This document shows, piece by piece, positions 25,143 through 32,745 of a DNA stretch of 46,800 bases. Where the stretch lies: positions 1 to 46,800 of the forward strand of contig NZ_AKIV01000133.1 of assembly GCF_000282655.1 (NCBI RefSeq), written 5' to 3'. The notes beneath the pieces were generated by a model. That model searched no databases. It saw only the letters and a program-made list of their open reading frames with translations, and was not told the origin of the DNA. Position numbers and translations under genes: made by a program. The DNA is from Polaromonas sp. CF318. GTDB taxonomy: Bacteria > Pseudomonadota > Gammaproteobacteria > Burkholderiales > Burkholderiaceae_C. Position 1 is the stretch's first letter; each line of letters starts with the position of its first letter.

Positions 25143-27704
25143 TCACTGCGCCTTCCGCAGCGTCTCCACCACTGGCGTATTCAAGACAGACCGTAAACCC
25201 CACCACCCCGCCGCCAAAGCCAATACAGCCCCAGCCAGGCTGCCCAGCAAAGGCACAGTCCACGACCCGGTCCAGCTGAAGTCAAACACAAAGCGCGCCA
25301 AGCCCCATCCCACGGCCAGTGCAACGACGGAGGCCAGGAAACCGGCCAGCAGGCCGACGCCCGCCAGTTCGGCGCGTTGCACCTGGCGCAGCAACGAGGC
25401 GCGCGCGCCCACGGCGCGCATGATGGCGAATTCTTTGGCGCGTTCTTCTCGGGTGGCGGTGATGGCGGCGAACAATACGACCAGGCCGGCGGCAAGGGTG
25501 AAGCCGAACAAAAACTCCACCGCACGTATCACCTGGTCGAGCACGCGCTGCACCTGGGCCAGCGTGCTGCTCATGTCGACATTGGTGATGTTGGGAAAGG
25601 CCTTGACCAGGGTATTGTCAAAGCTTTGCGGCCGCGGCTGGCCTGCCACGGCGGCCACGGGTTCGGGCGCGCGGAAGGCGCTGATAAAAGAGACCGGCAC
25701 ATCAGCCGGCAGTTTGGCCACCGGGTACATCACAAAGAAGTTGACGCGCATGGAACCCCAGTCGACCTTGCGCAGGCTGGTGATTTTGGCCTCGCTGGCC
25801 TGGCCGCCTATGTCAAAGCGCAGGCTGTCGCCGAGCTTGAGGCCCAGGGTCTTGGCCAGGCCGTCCTCGACGCTGACGGCGCCTTGTTCGCCGGCCGTCC
25901 AGCGCCCGCCGCTGAGCTGGTTGTGCGAAGGCATGTCCGCGCTGTTGGAGAGGTTGAACTCGCGGTCCACCAGGCGCTTGGCGCGGTCGTCCTCAAAATC
26001 GTCGGGGGTGACGGGCTTGCCGTTGACCGCGATCAGGCGGCCGCGAATCATGGGGTACCAGTCGAATTTTTTCACACCGCCGTCGCGCAGCGCCTGCTGG
26101 AAAGCCTCGCCCTGCTCGGGCTGCACGTTGATGACAAAGCGGTTGGGCGCATCGGGCGGCGTGGCCCTGCGCCAACTGCTGATGAGGTCGGTGCGCAGCA
26201 GCACCAGCAGCATCAGCGCCAGCAGGCCCACGGCCAGCGCGCTGGTCTGCACCACGGCGTACACCGGCCTTGCCGAAAGCTGGCGCGTGGCCAGCACCAG
26301 CCAGCGCGGCGCGGTGGCCTCGTGCACGCTGGCGCGCAGCAGCTTGACGGCGGCGAAACTGGCGACGGCAAACACCGCCACCGCGCCGGCAAAACCGCCC
26401 ACGGCGATCAGGCCCAGCTTCAGGTCGCTGCTGGCGGCCACCAGCAGGGCCGCAAAACCAGCCACGCCCACGCCCAGCACCGCGAGCGAGGCGGGCTTCA
26501 AGTTGCCGACGTCGCGGCGGATCACGCGCAGCGGCGGCACCTGGGCCAGTTGCAGCACGGGTGGCAGGCCGAAGGCCAGCAGCAGCGTCAGGCCCATGCC
26601 CATGCCGAACAGCACGGGCCAGAAAGTGGCGGCCGGCAGCGCAGTCTCGACCAGGCCTGCCAGCAGCAGCACAAAACCGTAGTGCACGGCAAAACCCAGG
26701 GCCACGCCCAGGGCGCTGGCGAACAGGCCCGCCAGCACGAACTCAAAGGTGTAGGCCAGCGCGATGGTGCGTTGGGGCTGGCCCAGCACACGCAGCATGG
26801 CACAGTCGTCCAGGTGCTTGGCCGCGAAACCGCGCGCCACAATCGCCACCGCCACCGCGCTCAGCAAGGCCGCCAGCAGCGCCACGAGGTTCAGGAATTT
26901 TTCGGCGCGGTCCAGGGTCTGGCGCATCTCGGGGCTGCCCGACTCGAGTGACTCCAGGCGCACGCCGCGCACACCCGATTGTTCAAAAGGCTTCTTGATT
27001 TCCGTGTCGGCCCATTTCACGTAGGCCTTGACCGCCTTGTCGTCACCGGCGACGGCAAAACGGTAGTTGGTGCGGCTGGCGGGCTGTATCAGGTTGGTGG
27101 CCGCCACATCGGCCTGGTTGACCATCACGCGCGGCGAAAAGCTGATGAAGCCCGCGCCGCGATCGGGTTCCTGCACGATGATGCGCGTGAGCTTGAAGCC
27201 GGCATCGCCCAGCAGCAGGGTCTGGCCCAGCTTGAGGCCCAGCGCGTCGAGCAGCGAGGCATCGGCCCAGGCCGTGCCGGGGGCCGGCACCTCGCGCGTG
27301 TCAGCGCCGGGCTCATCCAGGCTGCCGGCCACCTTCATGCTGCCGCGCAAGGGATAGCCTTGGGGCACGGCCTTGAAGGCCACCAGCTTGCTGGCGCCGC
27401 CGTCGGCATCGGGGGCGCGGCCCATGGTGGGAAATGTGACGGTGGAAATGCCCTGCAGGCCCAGTTCCCGCGCCTTGGCGATAAACGCGGCCGGTGTCTG
27501 GCCGTCGCTGCGAATCACGGCGTCGCCGCCCAGCAGCTGGCGCGCGTCGCGCTGCAGGCCGCCCTTGAGGCGGTCGGCAAAAAAACCGACGGCGGTGAGC
27601 GCCGCAACGGCCAGGGTGACCGCCACGATCAGCAGGCGCAACTCGCCCGCGCGCAGGTCGCGCAGCATGGTTTTCCAGCCGAGCTTGAGGAAAAGGGTGT
27701 TCAT
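25143..27704 (-). CDS. ABC transporter permease of the FtsX/YbbP type
   Basis: Large inner-membrane permease of 853 residues. It starts with one membrane helix (ELRLLIVAVTLAVAALTAVG, about 21-40), then a large periplasmic MacB-like domain. The first FtsX core lies at about 260-450 (FLNLVALLAALLSAVAVAIV), then more helices and a second periplasmic domain. The final FtsX core at about 725-845 is VEFLFGFTLAAGLVVLFAAI followed by ATREERAKEFAIMRAVG. This two-FtsX layout matches YbbP-like permeases, whose partner ATPase (YbbA) and lysophospholipase (TesA) are usually neighbours. Neither is present here, so the ATPase must be encoded elsewhere. The ATG at 27704 is taken over an upstream in-frame codon. 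Confidence 0.88.
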   Translation of the reverse strand: MNTLFLKLGWKTMLRDLRAGELRLLIVAVTLAVAALTAVGFFADRLKGGLQRDARQLLGGDAVIRSDGQTPAAFIAKARELGLQGISTVTFPTMGRAPDADGGASKLVAFKAVPQGYPLRGSMKVAGSLDEPGADTREVPAPGTAWADASLLDALGLKLGQTLLLGDAGFKLTRIIVQEPDRGAGFISFSPRVMVNQADVAATNLIQPASRTNYRFAVAGDDKAVKAYVKWADTEIKKPFEQSGVRGVRLESLESGSPEMRQTLDRAEKFLNLVALLAALLSAVAVAIVARGFAAKHLDDCAMLRVLGQPQRTIALAYTFEFVLAGLFASALGVALGFAVHYGFVLLLAGLVETALPAATFWPVLFGMGMGLTLLLAFGLPPVLQLAQVPPLRVIRRDVGNLKPASLAVLGVGVAGFAALLVAASSDLKLGLIAVGGFAGAVAVFAVASFAAVKLLRASVHEATAPRWLVLATRQLSARPVYAVVQTSALAVGLLALMLLVLLRTDLISSWRRATPPDAPNRFVINVQPEQGEAFQQALRDGGVKKFDWYPMIRGRLIAVNGKPVTPDDFEDDRAKRLVDREFNLSNSADMPSHNQLSGGRWTAGEQGAVSVEDGLAKTLGLKLGDSLRFDIGGQASEAKITSLRKVDWGSMRVNFFVMYPVAKLPADVPVSFISAFRAPEPVAAVAGQPRPQSFDNTLVKAFPNITNVDMSSTLAQVQRVLDQVIRAVEFLFGFTLAAGLVVLFAAITATREERAKEFAIMRAVGARASLLRQVQRAELAGVGLLAGFLASVVALAVGWGLARFVFDFSWTGSWTVPLLGSLAGAVLALAAGWWGLRSVLNTPVVETLRKAQ

Positions 27705-27772
27705 GGGCAGACCATAACGCAAAGTCCGCGACCCCGGGCGATGGCCGGGTTCGCAGCCGGGGTATGCAGCGG

Positions 27773-29302
27773 TTATGGCCGGGCGGCGCCGGCGGCGGCC
27801 ACGGGCGCGGCGGCAACCGGCGGCAGCGCGTCCAGGCGTTTTTCCAGCGCGCGCAGCACCGGCGCGATGTCGGCGCCCACCCGGATCTGCGGGTTGGAAA
27901 AGCCGTCTTCCTTGCCGGCGTCGATCTCGCGCTGCTTGATCAGCGGGACGGCCCGCGCAAAAGCCTGTTCGAAGGAATGGGTCTTGCGCAGCTGCTCGTC
28001 AAACAGGGCCCGGCCGAAGAAGGTCAGTTCGGAGCGGCGCCCGCAGCCGTAAGAAGTGTGGGTGGCGTCGGCCGCCGTCATGACCAGGGTGGTGTCGCCG
28101 GCCAGCGCGTCGGCCCAGCCGCCCGAGTAGCAGGCCGAGATCGCGATCACGCGGTGGCGCACGCCGGCCCTGTCCAGCGCCTCGCGCAGCTCATCGGGGC
28201 TCACAGGCGGCACCTCCAGCGGCCAGTGGGCGGCGGCCAGCTTGAAGTCGCTGGCGCCGTGCGAGGTCATGTAGACCACCAGCAGGTCGTTGTTGCGGTC
28301 CATGCGCTGGGCGATCGCGTCGATGGCACGCTCCATGTTGAACGCTGTGGCCCAGGGGTGGGTTTGCGCGGTGGTGGCGTGGTTGACCAGCTGCACCACA
28401 CGGCCCTCGGCGTCAAAGCGCTCGGCCAGCACGCGGCTGACCATGGTGCTTTCGCGCAGGAAGACGTCTTCCGCGGCATAGGGGGCGAACACCAGGGCGT
28501 AGACGTCGGTCACGCCCGAGCGCTCATGCGCGATGGCGGCCATGGTTTTTTCCCACAACGCCTGCTGTTCTTCAAAGGTCTGCTGGCTCAGCTGCAGCCG
28601 AGGTCTGCTGTCCGCCACGGCATCGCGTTCATAGTCTTGCTGCCAGGCACGGGCGTCGAACTGCCAGGTACCGAGGCCGGTCGCGGCCACCAGGGCGACT
28701 GCGAACACCGCGGCGCGCGCCGTCAGGCCGGTAAAGCGCAGCACCAGCACAATGGCCGCGCCCAAAGACCAGGCGGTGAACACCGTATAAAACGCCCAGT
28801 AAAGCCAGGCCTGCGAAAACACCGCACCCGCGAGCCAGCCATGCGAGATGGCACCTATCAGGCACTGGTACACCAGGGTGTTGGGAAGCGAAGCAAGCAC
28901 CCACAGCACAAAAGCGGCACCCACGCCTGCGGGGCGCCGGGGCTCTTCGCCACCGGGCTGCGCTGCCCCTGCTGACGGAAAAGCCCACCAGGCCAGGCCG
29001 ATGAACAGCCCGGCCGTCCACCAGGCCGACAACCAGGCCTGGACGTCCAGGCGCGCGGGGCCCGCGATCTCGAGCCGGAGCAGGGCGACTTCAGCGGCAA
29101 CCACCAACGCGGTGAGCATGAGCGCCTGCAGGGGCGTCGGTGTGCGGCCGTCGACCCGGGGTTTCAGAAAAATGCCCGCGCGCAGGCCTTCGACACACCA
29201 GCGCCAAAGGGGAAGGCGCGTGGCCGGGGCTGCTGCCTCTTCCGGCTGTACCGCTGGGTTGATGGCCGTGTCGGGGCCGGGGCTGAGGGAAGTGTCGGTC
29301 AT
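27773..29302 (-). CDS. Membrane-anchored C13 family (legumain/caspase-like) peptidase
   Basis: The 509 residues have a membrane half (about 5 helices between residues 57 and 213) and a C-terminal peptidase domain at about 240-480. The catalytic dyad is visible: His348 in VVYMTSHGA and Cys391 in VIAISACYSGG, the order and context of peptidase family C13 (clan CD). A C-terminal Ala/Pro-rich tail ends the protein. Family members cleave after Asn/Asp or process membrane-linked proteins; no bacterial substrate is known to me. The ATG at 29302 overlaps the fdhD stop codon (ATGA, 29299-29302), so it should be made together with FdhD. Whether the peptidase faces the cytoplasm or the periplasm is not clear. 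Confidence 0.85.
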   Translation of the reverse strand: MTDTSLSPGPDTAINPAVQPEEAAAPATRLPLWRWCVEGLRAGIFLKPRVDGRTPTPLQALMLTALVVAAEVALLRLEIAGPARLDVQAWLSAWWTAGLFIGLAWWAFPSAGAAQPGGEEPRRPAGVGAAFVLWVLASLPNTLVYQCLIGAISHGWLAGAVFSQAWLYWAFYTVFTAWSLGAAIVLVLRFTGLTARAAVFAVALVAATGLGTWQFDARAWQQDYERDAVADSRPRLQLSQQTFEEQQALWEKTMAAIAHERSGVTDVYALVFAPYAAEDVFLRESTMVSRVLAERFDAEGRVVQLVNHATTAQTHPWATAFNMERAIDAIAQRMDRNNDLLVVYMTSHGASDFKLAAAHWPLEVPPVSPDELREALDRAGVRHRVIAISACYSGGWADALAGDTTLVMTAADATHTSYGCGRRSELTFFGRALFDEQLRKTHSFEQAFARAVPLIKQREIDAGKEDGFSNPQIRVGADIAPVLRALEKRLDALPPVAAAPVAAAGAARP

Positions 29303-30198
29303 GAAGCGGCCGTGGAAGAAGACGACGAAACAACAGGAGGCCTGGCGCCCGCGAGTTCGGGCTGCAGCACGAGCCGCTGCGGATTGGCATAGCAGACAAA
29401 CCGCTTGTGGGTGGCGCGGCCAATGGCGCACAGGCCGACCGTCTGCGCCACCTGGTGCCCCATCTGTGTGATGCCGCTGCGCGAGACCACAATGGGCACG
29501 CCCATCTGCGCGGACTTGATGACCATTTCGCTGGTGAGGCGCCCCGTCGTATAAAACACCTTGTCCGATTTGCTTACCAAAGGGCTGGCCTGCATCCAGA
29601 TCCAGCCGGCGATGGTGTCGATGGCGTTATGGCGGCCCACGTCTTCGACGAAAAGCAGCATCTCGGGATCCCCATCCGTCATCGCGAACAGCGCACAGGC
29701 ATGGACCGAGCCGGCGGATTTGTAAGTCGTTTCCTTGAGCCGTATGGTGTTGACCAACGCGTAGAGCTGGCCCTGGCTGATGCGCGCGTCGGCAGGCAGC
29801 GCAATGCCGTCCACCTCGTCCATCAGGCCGCCGAACACGCTGCCCTGGCCGCAACCGGTGGTGACCACGCGGCGCGCGGTTTTTTCCTCGATGTCTTCAA
29901 TGCCGCGGCGGGTCTTGACGGCGGCGGCGCCCACCTCCCAGTCCACGGTGATGGAATCAATGTCGGCCACATCCTTGACCAGGCGCTGGTTGCGCAAATA
30001 ACCCAGCACCAGCAGTTCGGGATGGGCGCCCAGCGTCATCAAGGTCACGAGCTCACGCTTGTCGACGTATACGGTGAGTGCACGCTCGGCCGGGATGGAG
30101 ACCTGCTGCGTTTCGCCGTATTCATTGACGGTCTCGACCTCGCAGGTCAGGGGCGCCCTGGCGTTTGTCAGGCGGGGCAAAGGTGATGGCGAAGGCAT
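29299..30198 (-). CDS. fdhD: Formate dehydrogenase sulfur-transfer protein FdhD
   Basis: FdhD carries sulfur from a cysteine desulfurase to the molybdenum bis-MGD cofactor of formate dehydrogenases and is needed for their activity. The 299-residue product shows the conserved TTGCGQGS with Cys116 in the loop that holds the active cysteines; only one Cys is in this motif, while some homologues have CxxC. LLFVEDVGRHNAIDTIAGW, FYTTGRLTSEMVIKSAQMGV and IVVSRSG are family hallmarks. It follows the respiratory formate dehydrogenase genes after a terminator (65 bp), and it is translationally coupled to the C13 peptidase gene. Confidence 0.96.
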   Translation of the reverse strand: MPSPSPLPRLTNARAPLTCEVETVNEYGETQQVSIPAERALTVYVDKRELVTLMTLGAHPELLVLGYLRNQRLVKDVADIDSITVDWEVGAAAVKTRRGIEDIEEKTARRVVTTGCGQGSVFGGLMDEVDGIALPADARISQGQLYALVNTIRLKETTYKSAGSVHACALFAMTDGDPEMLLFVEDVGRHNAIDTIAGWIWMQASPLVSKSDKVFYTTGRLTSEMVIKSAQMGVPIVVSRSGITQMGHQVAQTVGLCAIGRATHKRFVCYANPQRLVLQPELAGARPPVVSSSSSTAAS

Positions 30199-30214
30199 GC
30201 GGCAAGACTACAAC

Positions 30215-30247
30215 AAAAAAGCCGGCCCCTTGCGGAGCCGGCCTTTT
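30215..30247 (-). terminator. Intrinsic terminator at the end of the formate dehydrogenase operon
   Basis: On the minus strand GCCGGC repeats pair (30221-30226 with 30237-30242, extended by CC/GG) around a short loop and run into TTTTTT. It lies between the secreted small-protein gene and fdhD, so fdhD must rely on its own promoter or on read-through. Confidence 0.8.
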
Positions 30248-30262
30248 GGAAGGGGGGAGGGA

Positions 30263-30649
30263 TCAGGATTTCTTGGCGGGGTTACCGACCGCATCGGGCT
30301 GTTTGGTGCTGGGCGGGCTGGTGGCGTTGCCGGCCGGCGAATGCGCGCCGGCGGCTTCCAGCGGCTTGGCCTCGGGCGGGGTATAGGCAAAGGGGCCGGG
30401 GTCGGCGCAGGCCGGCGCGGCGGCGGGCGGCTTGGTGTCCTTGCCGGCGGCCTTGGCCGATTTGTAATAAGCGGCGGCCACCTTGTCCTGCGCTTTGCAC
30501 AGTTGGTAAGCCTCGAGCTTGCCGGTCCAGGCCGTCTTGGCAGCGGCCTCGGCGGCTTTGGCCTTGGCCTCTTCGCTCGGGGCCGGCAGCTTGGCCATCA
30601 CCGTAGCCGACGCGGCGGCCAGCAGGCCCAGGGTCAGGAGTTTTTTCAT
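30263..30649 (-). CDS. Small secreted protein of the formate dehydrogenase operon
   Basis: The 128 residues start with a signal peptide (MKKLLTLGLLAAASATVMA). The mature part is Ala/Lys-rich and then Pro-rich, with LEAYQLCKAQDKVAAAYYKS near residue 45 and a second cysteine in APACADPGPFAYTPP. The two Cys may form a disulfide in the periplasm. It is the last gene before the terminator, 21 bp after the gamma subunit gene. I know of no function; its position suggests a partner of the periplasmic enzyme. Confidence 0.65.
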   Translation of the reverse strand: MKKLLTLGLLAAASATVMAKLPAPSEEAKAKAAEAAAKTAWTGKLEAYQLCKAQDKVAAAYYKSAKAAGKDTKPPAAAPACADPGPFAYTPPEAKPLEAAGAHSPAGNATSPPSTKQPDAVGNPAKKS

Positions 30650-30670
30650 GGCGTGGGTCCTTGTCGCTCT

Positions 30671-31861
30671 TTATGCCTGCGCGATCTGGCCGGGCGGCTC
30701 AACAGGCGTGTTGCTGCGCTGGGCCGGAATGTTGCCGGCCTTGATATCGTCGTACCAGTATTCATGGTGCTCCTTCGCCCAGGTCTCGTCGACATAACCG
30801 GTTCGCATGGCCTTGTAGGCGCCCTGCATGCCGACAGTGCCCAGGTAGATGTGGCCGAGGAACAGGCACATCATGAGCACGGTGGCCACGGCATGCACCA
30901 TGTGCGCGACCTGCATGGTGGCGCGCTCGTAAACCAGGCCGGGCAGCAGCTTGTCGAGCACAAAACCCGAGGATACGACCACGATGCCGAGGACAAACAC
31001 GCCGCCCCAGAAGATGAGTTTTTCGCCCGCGTTGAAGCGGTTCGAGGGCGGCTCTTCACCGCCCGTAACCAAGCCGCCGCCCTTGGCCAGCCAGCGCAGG
31101 TCACCCTTTTGCGGCCAGTTGTCGCGCAGGAAAGTGAAGAACACGATCACCAGCGACACCGCGAACAGCGGGCCGGCGAAGTTGTGCATCGTCTTGAGCA
31201 CCCAGGTCAGCCAGCCGAAGAGCGCACCGCCGATGACGGGCTGCAAAAAGAACTTGCCGAAAGCCATCACCAGGCCGGAGATCGCCAGGATGGAAAACGC
31301 GATCGCGTTGGACCAGTGCGCGGCGCGCTCAAAAGGCGTGAAGCGCTCTATCTTGCGGCCGGTATCGGCGCCATGGGTCTTGATGGAACCCTTGCTGAAG
31401 TAAAAAATCGCGATCGCCAGCAGCACGATCAGGAACAGGGAGCCGCCGTAGGGAATGATCCAGTTGTTGCGCACCTGGCGCCAGGCCTCGCCGGCGTTGG
31501 TCAGGCGCGAACCGGGGTATTGCACAAAGGGCTGGATCAGGTTGCCGGCTTCGGGCGCTTCGCTTTTGGGCAGGCTGCTGTAGCCGGTAACGCCCTCGCC
31601 CACCTGTCGCCACAGGGGCGCGTTGTTGCCGGGCTGGACCTTGGCGCGTTCGCCGTTGGACTGTTTGGCGTAATTGGGGTCGGCGCTGGCGTCGGGCTTG
31701 ACCTCAAAGATGTTCTGGCCCTGGATGCCGTTCGCGGCAGCCGGTGCGGGCGCGGGCGTTGCAGTGACGGCACCCGAGGACTGCGGCGCGGGGGCCTGCG
31801 CGGCCGCCAACCCGGCCAGGCCGGCTAGCAGCAAAAAGAGAACGGGTCGCGCAAGAAACAT
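30671..31861 (-). CDS. fdhC: Formate dehydrogenase gamma subunit (cytochrome b556)
   Basis: Membrane anchor of a respiratory formate dehydrogenase that passes electrons from the periplasmic alpha/beta subunits to quinone. It has 396 residues, longer than FdoI (about 210), because of an N-terminal signal-like segment and an extra periplasmic domain (about 20-120, Pro/Ala-rich, with NLIQPFVQYPGSRLTNAGEA). Membrane helices include IIPYGGSLFLIVLLAIAIFY, then four core helices. The likely haem-b histidines are in RAAHWSNAIAF, MHNFAGPLF and AHMVHAVATV. It ends in a cytoplasmic tail (WAKEHHEYWYDDI) as in long FdhC forms. Confidence 0.95.
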   Translation of the reverse strand: MFLARPVLFLLLAGLAGLAAAQAPAPQSSGAVTATPAPAPAAANGIQGQNIFEVKPDASADPNYAKQSNGERAKVQPGNNAPLWRQVGEGVTGYSSLPKSEAPEAGNLIQPFVQYPGSRLTNAGEAWRQVRNNWIIPYGGSLFLIVLLAIAIFYFSKGSIKTHGADTGRKIERFTPFERAAHWSNAIAFSILAISGLVMAFGKFFLQPVIGGALFGWLTWVLKTMHNFAGPLFAVSLVIVFFTFLRDNWPQKGDLRWLAKGGGLVTGGEEPPSNRFNAGEKLIFWGGVFVLGIVVVSSGFVLDKLLPGLVYERATMQVAHMVHAVATVLMMCLFLGHIYLGTVGMQGAYKAMRTGYVDETWAKEHHEYWYDDIKAGNIPAQRSNTPVEPPGQIAQA

Positions 31862-31876
31862 AAGGGCCTCCGGTCG

Positions 31877-32119
31877 CTATTTCGACGTAGCCGTCTTGGT
31901 GTATTCGTTCTGGCCGTTCTGCATGCGGGCCTTGAGCCCCTGCTCCCAGCTGGCCTTGTCGCCCTTGGTCCAGCCGGGCGCGGCGAAGGCGTTGTCGGTG
32001 CCCTGGAAGGCCGCGGTGTCGCTTCTTGCGCCGCTACCCAGGGTTTGCGGTTTTTCGCCGCAAGCGCTCAAGACGGTGAAGGCCGCCGTGACGCAAACCA
32101 GTATCGCGAGGCGCTTCAT
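31877..32119 (-). CDS. Small lipoprotein in the formate dehydrogenase operon
   Basis: An 80-residue product. MKRLAILVCVTAAFTVLSAC is a lipoprotein signal with lipobox LSAC (lipidated Cys20). The short mature part contains FAAPGWTKGDKASWEQGLKA and is hydrophilic. Its start overlaps the beta subunit stop (ATGA, 32116-32119), and it precedes the gamma gene by 15 bp, so it is tightly built into the operon. No family is recognised; a structural or assembly role at the membrane is inference. Confidence 0.7.
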   Translation of the reverse strand: MKRLAILVCVTAAFTVLSACGEKPQTLGSGARSDTAAFQGTDNAFAAPGWTKGDKASWEQGLKARMQNGQNEYTKTATSK

Positions 32120-32736
32120 GATTTGGCTCCCGCGGGCGGCTGGCCCGCTTGTTTGGATCCATAGGCCGTGCCCCAGCCCCAGACCTCGGCGCCCTTGCCG
32201 CGCTGCACCACGCGGTTGCGGAAGATGTCGGCGACCACGTCGCCGTCGCCGGCCAGCAAGGCCTTGGTGGAACACATTTCGGCGCAGGCCGGCAACTTGC
32301 CTTCGGCCAGGCGGTTGCGGCCGTATTTCTCAAACTCGGCCTGGCTGCCGTTGACTTCGGGGCCGCCGGCGCAGAAGGTGCACTTGTCCATCTTGCCGCG
32401 CACGCCGAAGGTGCCCGCCGCCGGGAACTGCGGCGCGCCGAAGGGGCAGGCATAGGAGCAGTAGCCGCAGCCTATGCAGATGTCCTTGTCGTGCAGCACC
32501 ACGCCCTCGTCGGTGCGGTAAAAGCAGTTGACCGGGCAGACGGCCATGCAGGGTGCGTCGCTGCAATGCATGCAGGCCACCGAGATGGATTTTTCGCCGG
32601 GAACACCGTCGTTGAGCGTCACCACGCGACGGCGGTTCACGCCCCAGGGGACCTCGTTCTCGTTCTTGCAGGCGGTGACGCAGCCGTTGCATTCGATGCA
32701 GCGTTCGGCGTCACAGACAAATTTCATGCGTGCCAT
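32116..32736 (-). CDS. fdhB: Formate dehydrogenase beta subunit (iron-sulfur)
   Basis: Electron-transfer subunit with four [4Fe-4S] clusters that links the catalytic alpha subunit to the cytochrome b. The 206 residues show the cysteine motifs CIECNGCVTACKNE, CMHCSDAPCMAVCP, CIGCGYCSYACPFG and the split CTFC...CAEMC. Unlike E. coli FdoH it has no long C-terminal membrane helix; it is shorter and ends in a hydrophilic tail. It is 9 bp after the alpha gene and overlaps the lipoprotein gene. Confidence 0.96.
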   Translation of the reverse strand: MARMKFVCDAERCIECNGCVTACKNENEVPWGVNRRRVVTLNDGVPGEKSISVACMHCSDAPCMAVCPVNCFYRTDEGVVLHDKDICIGCGYCSYACPFGAPQFPAAGTFGVRGKMDKCTFCAGGPEVNGSQAEFEKYGRNRLAEGKLPACAEMCSTKALLAGDGDVVADIFRNRVVQRGKGAEVWGWGTAYGSKQAGQPPAGAKS

Positions 32737-32745
32737 GGTGATTCC

